Below are positions 60,272 to 64,000 of a DNA stretch of 64,000 nt, piece after piece (positions within the stretch are counted from its first letter, which is position 1; the number at the start of each line of letters is the position of its first letter). Below the pieces are notes generated by a model that did not search any database, had not been told where the DNA came from, and was given only the letters and a program-made list of their open reading frames with translations. The stretch comes from Parietaria judaica. Its lineage: Eukaryota > Streptophyta > Magnoliopsida > Rosales > Urticaceae. The stretch is from assembly GCA_954871525.1 (NCBI GenBank), contig OX940870.1, positions 6,603,501 through 6,667,500 on the forward strand, read 5' to 3'. The position numbers and the translations under genes are program-made.

Positions 60272-61066
60272 GGGAAATTTGCGGCGAAAGTCATCGAAGT
60301 CGTCAAATTCCTGCAAATAAGTCACTAACGTTAAATATTTGCGGCGAAACTCACCGACGTCACTCATTTTTTGACAAAAATACCACATTTTGTGGCCAAA
60401 ATACTGAAAGCATTTTATTTAGCTATATATTAATGGCAAAAATACAATAGTTTTTGGCAAAAATAACATTTTTAAAAAATTACCTTTATCATGAAAAAAA
60501 TATATATATAAATAGTGAATTTACTATAGGATGGTCAAGTGCAATTGGATTATATATAATCATCTTATATAGAAAACACTTAAAAAGATTTTGCAATGTC
60601 ATTGCAAGTATATTGTGATGAATAAATTGTCACTTTGTAATAAATAAGAGATAATAACAATAATAGATAAAAATAGTGAATTTACTATAGGATTGTGATA
60701 AATAAATTGGAATATTACCCAAAAAAATAGAATCGACAATAGGATTATATTTTTGTTTTGTTTTTTTATGATTTTTTCATGGTAAAGTATTTTTTTTTAA
60801 ATGTTATTTTTGCCGAAAAATATTGTATTTTTGCCATTAACCTAAATAAAATGTTTGCAATATTTTTGCCGCAAAATATGGTATTTATGTCATGTATGCT
60901 TAAGACGTGACGTGGCGTCCACGTGGCAAATCCACATGTCATTTAACATTTTCATATTAGATTTGTAAAAAAGAGTGATGTCAGTGAGTTTCGCCGCAAA
61001 TATTTAACGTTAGTGATTTATTTGCAAGAATTTGACGACTTCGATGACTTTCGCCGCAAATTTCCC
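60272..61066. mobile_element. Mutator-like foldback element (795 bp)
   Basis: The tips are GGGAAATTTGCGGCGAAAGT and the inverse TTCGCCGCAAATTTCCC, with arms through GACGACTTCGATGACTT and ATTTGCGGCGAAACTCA. A perfect 10-bp duplication, taataataaa, lies at 60262-60271 and 61067-61076. The core is AT-rich and non-coding. Confidence 0.92.
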
Positions 61067-61076
61067 TAATAATAAA

Positions 61077-64000
61077 TGTACAGTGATAAACAAATGCTTA
61101 GCCTAGCCTTTTTCTTAAATAATAATTGTTTCTTAGCATTCGGTTATTAAACATTTGTAATTATTTTGTTGTAATTAGCAAGAATGCCCCTAAAGTAACA
61201 CTTATGAAACTAAATAATTAAATAAATAAATAAAAACCATTTTCCTTCTTAATTTACAAAATATGTTGATGCACAATTAATACTTACTCGATGCCATTAA
61301 TTTTTTTTAAAACAAAAAAAAACAAATTGGTACTGAGTTAGAATCCGGCTCTAGCCTCTAAGTACATATTTTTGTGGTTTCGGAGAATCTAGCAACAAAG
61401 AAGTAAGGAACATAGATTTCTCTTCATCTTTTTTTACCGGACTTTCTAATTTTAAGAATAATTCGAACCTCTTTTTCGACCTTTACTGCTTAACTTGAAA
61501 GTGAACAGTAGTTCCTACAATCTCGTAAATACTTCACTAATCTTCCATGATGAAACTTACAAAGCACAAATGAGTTTTATACCGTAAAATGGGTCACGTA
61601 TCATAATATGATCGAAACAAATTTATGGCAAAATATCCCCAATAAAAAAAAATGAAATTGTACATTATCTTTATTAAGTGTATAGCGATCTCAACAGATC
61701 CTATTTACTGCCAATAAAAGCTTCTTCTTACCTTTTTTTTATATATATTTTTTATCATAGAGAATAAAACAATACGTGAATTGTGAAGAATACAACAAAA
61801 ACGCAAACTCTAAAAAGTATTTAAGTAGTATTTTGTCTTCTTCTTATTCTTTTTCGTTGCATAGTGTATATATACAACTTGCTAATAATATGCCAAAGAC
61901 GATATATACACGTCTTTGAATTGGCGTATTATAATTTGGACTTCTTTTTTTCTTTTCTTTTTGTCCTTTTTTCTAATAAAGAATGGGATTTTTAAAAAAG
62001 ACTTAATGAAAGATCCACATTCTTGTGTTCATTTCACGTTTTTTTTAGTGTCTTAATATAATTTTTATGGCAGGAAAGACTTGTTTCGATTGTTAATTAT
62101 CACACTTTTTTTCTTTCTATCAAGTCATATTTTATTATGAGGTCAATAAATGTTTTTTTTTTCTTCACAATTATTGTTTGACACTATTTGAATTCAAGTT
62201 GTTGTTAGTGTTGGGTTTTAGTTTTACCGAGGGGTCCAATCTTTAATCTTTAAACACTTAAGTAACAAACTCCTGCCAAGCTACAGTAGTACAAATTTTA
62301 GTTAATTAAAATTATACGAAATGTCTATTTTTGTGTTAAATTTTTTAAAAAATACTCATTTATAAGAGTAAAAAATACACACAATGAGTAATTTTTAAAA
62401 AGGTTTGACACAAATTGGGTATTTCGTTCATTAACCATTTAGTTAATTTACTATATGTTTACTCCAAAAAAAAATGATAATTAAATATAAAGAAAAAAAG
62501 TTACCATTTGTTGAAATAAAATATATATATATGTACAATTGGATTGTTGGTGTAGCTGAGACATCAAAGATAGATATAAAGAGCTATAGCTATAATATAT
62601 CGAGTGATGAAATTTGCATGCATCACGCAATGCCATTATTTATTAAGGTTGGTACATGTCATTACCATTCACCATCTTCCAGTAACCCTAATTATTCATT
62701 CTTTTATGTGCAAGTATTATGAACCAACGTCCCTAGGCTATATATTTCCTATTACATGTTAAACATTTTCCTTCTTTTATAATATTATCATAGTTGTTGG
62801 TCTATTATGTTTTTCTTTCCTAGGAAAAACAGAAAACGATTTCCCAACAAATATCATATTTTTCACCAATGTTTTCAAAGATCAGGACTTATATGTATTT
62901 GTTTTGGCCTTAATTAATATATTATTTTTCGTATACTGACTTGACTTGATTCGCTTACTTGCATGGATTTACGTGCACATAAATGATACTCGTAGATTGC
63001 AAAATATTATTTTATATGAGATCATAACTTTCGGGATCTTAACATTCATAAAAAAAATAATTGACACTATATATTGTATTTGACTATTTTCCTTTAATTA
63101 AAAGTAACAATATTTACGTGCAATGTTGGTCATTCTTTTTTTCTTTTTTCTTTTCTCTCTAGGGTTTGGTGGTGCCCACCATGGTCACGATCTAGTTCTG
63201 GGATTGTGTTGTGGACTTTCTTTCATTTGGTTTTCCATGCATTATTGATGATATATATATATATATATATTAACATTAATTACAAGCAAATACTTCATAA
63301 TTTGAAGCCTATTTTTATGATTCCTTTAAATGGTATTGAATTCAGCACTTCTTAATTTGGTAAATTCTTATCCATTTCAATTTTCATTGCGTGACTCGTC
63401 TTTATAACTGGCAAGTGGGAAAGAAGGGTTAGTTAGCGATTCTTAGCCATTTTAAGTGTTATTCATTCAAGCCTAAGGTTCTTGATAGTTTGTCACCATG
63501 TTTCTTAATGGATTATCATGATATCACTTGTATATTTGTCATAAACCTCTTCATAACATACCTTACAAAGAGTTAATATATTTGTACTAAATTATAAAAT
63601 AAAAAAAACTACATATATATATATATATACAAGTATTTACAGAAGCATATGCTTTGGAATTATCTGATAAGTCAATAAGGTTGAATACTATCTCACTCAT
63701 CGGCCCCAAACCCCCAACACTTTCACTATCTCATTTAATGTGAACTTCATAGAGAGGAGAGAGAGGAGCTTTCAATTATTTGGATCATGTCACACACTTT
63801 ATAGGTTATAAACTTATAAACCCACGTTAAAATTAAAAGAGATGATATGACATATAAAAAATAAAAAATACTTGCATGTTGCAAAAATATGACTTATATT
63901 CATAATATATAATTTTTTGTGGCAAACATTCCTACTAATATTAATTTTTTTGGCTTGAGCAAGTGAATTATTTCATTAACTTGAAGGTCCATGTAGCGAC
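61077..64000. other. Intergenic, AT-rich to the window end
   Basis: No supported gene over 2.9 kb. A frame at 62474-62722 has no recognised family. TA tracts lie at about 63250-63270 and 63613-63628. The window end may be a promoter of a gene outside. Confidence 0.45.

Noticed and set aside
1..64000. CRISPR array, rRNA operon, prokaryotic or organellar insertion
   Set aside because: No regularly spaced repeats, rRNA-like sequence or intronless bacterial/organelle gene runs were seen; gene structure is nuclear plant throughout.

Overview
The window is nuclear DNA from a flowering plant, most likely a eudicot. Genes have GT-AG introns and sit in very AT-rich, repeat-filled intergenic DNA, and every recognisable gene belongs to a standard angiosperm family. 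The species cannot be named from the sequence alone.

Six host genes are supported. From left to right they are: the 3' part of a KEA4/5/6-type potassium efflux antiporter (+, 1-3097); a small SHAQKYF-class MYB factor with a zinc knuckle (-, 6484-7197); an intronless PYL-type abscisic acid receptor (+, 20102-20707); a BEL1-like TALE homeodomain factor of the ATH1 type (+, 35401-37979, with a spliced leader carrying an upstream ORF); a HAD-family phosphatase of the plant PPsPase/PECP1 (PHOSPHO-like) group (+, 53552-54588); and an N-MYC-downregulated-like NDL protein (-, 55360-57962). They share no pathway or operon-like logic. Antisense and alternate-frame ORFs inside them are shadows.

The rest is mostly mobile DNA, much of it with boundaries readable to the base. 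There are two Ty1/copia elements, both on the minus strand: 7761-11906 (about 270-bp LTRs, decayed, internal gag-protease deletion) and 50119-53377 (110-bp LTRs differing at one base, perfect 5-bp target duplication, no gag or protease). There are two non-autonomous Helitrons in the same orientation (38849-44833 and 46217-49494) sharing a 5' terminus. Seven foldback/TIR elements with GGG tips have exact 8-10-bp target duplications (13824, 24742, 29059, 30527, 44850, 58334, 60272). A further candidate (32533-33541) carries a captured class-3 lipase exon. Two hAT-like elements (12948-13736; 28299-28589) have 8-bp target duplications. LINE/SINE-like 3' ends lie near 16.3, 21.6 and 26.9 kb, and several local tandem duplications are present.

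The strongest points for follow-up are the Helitron pair, the set of GGG-tipped foldback elements, the Pack-type element with a lipase fragment, and the very young gag-less copia insertion about 175 bp upstream of the phosphatase start codon. No CRISPR array, rRNA or convincing tRNA gene was seen.
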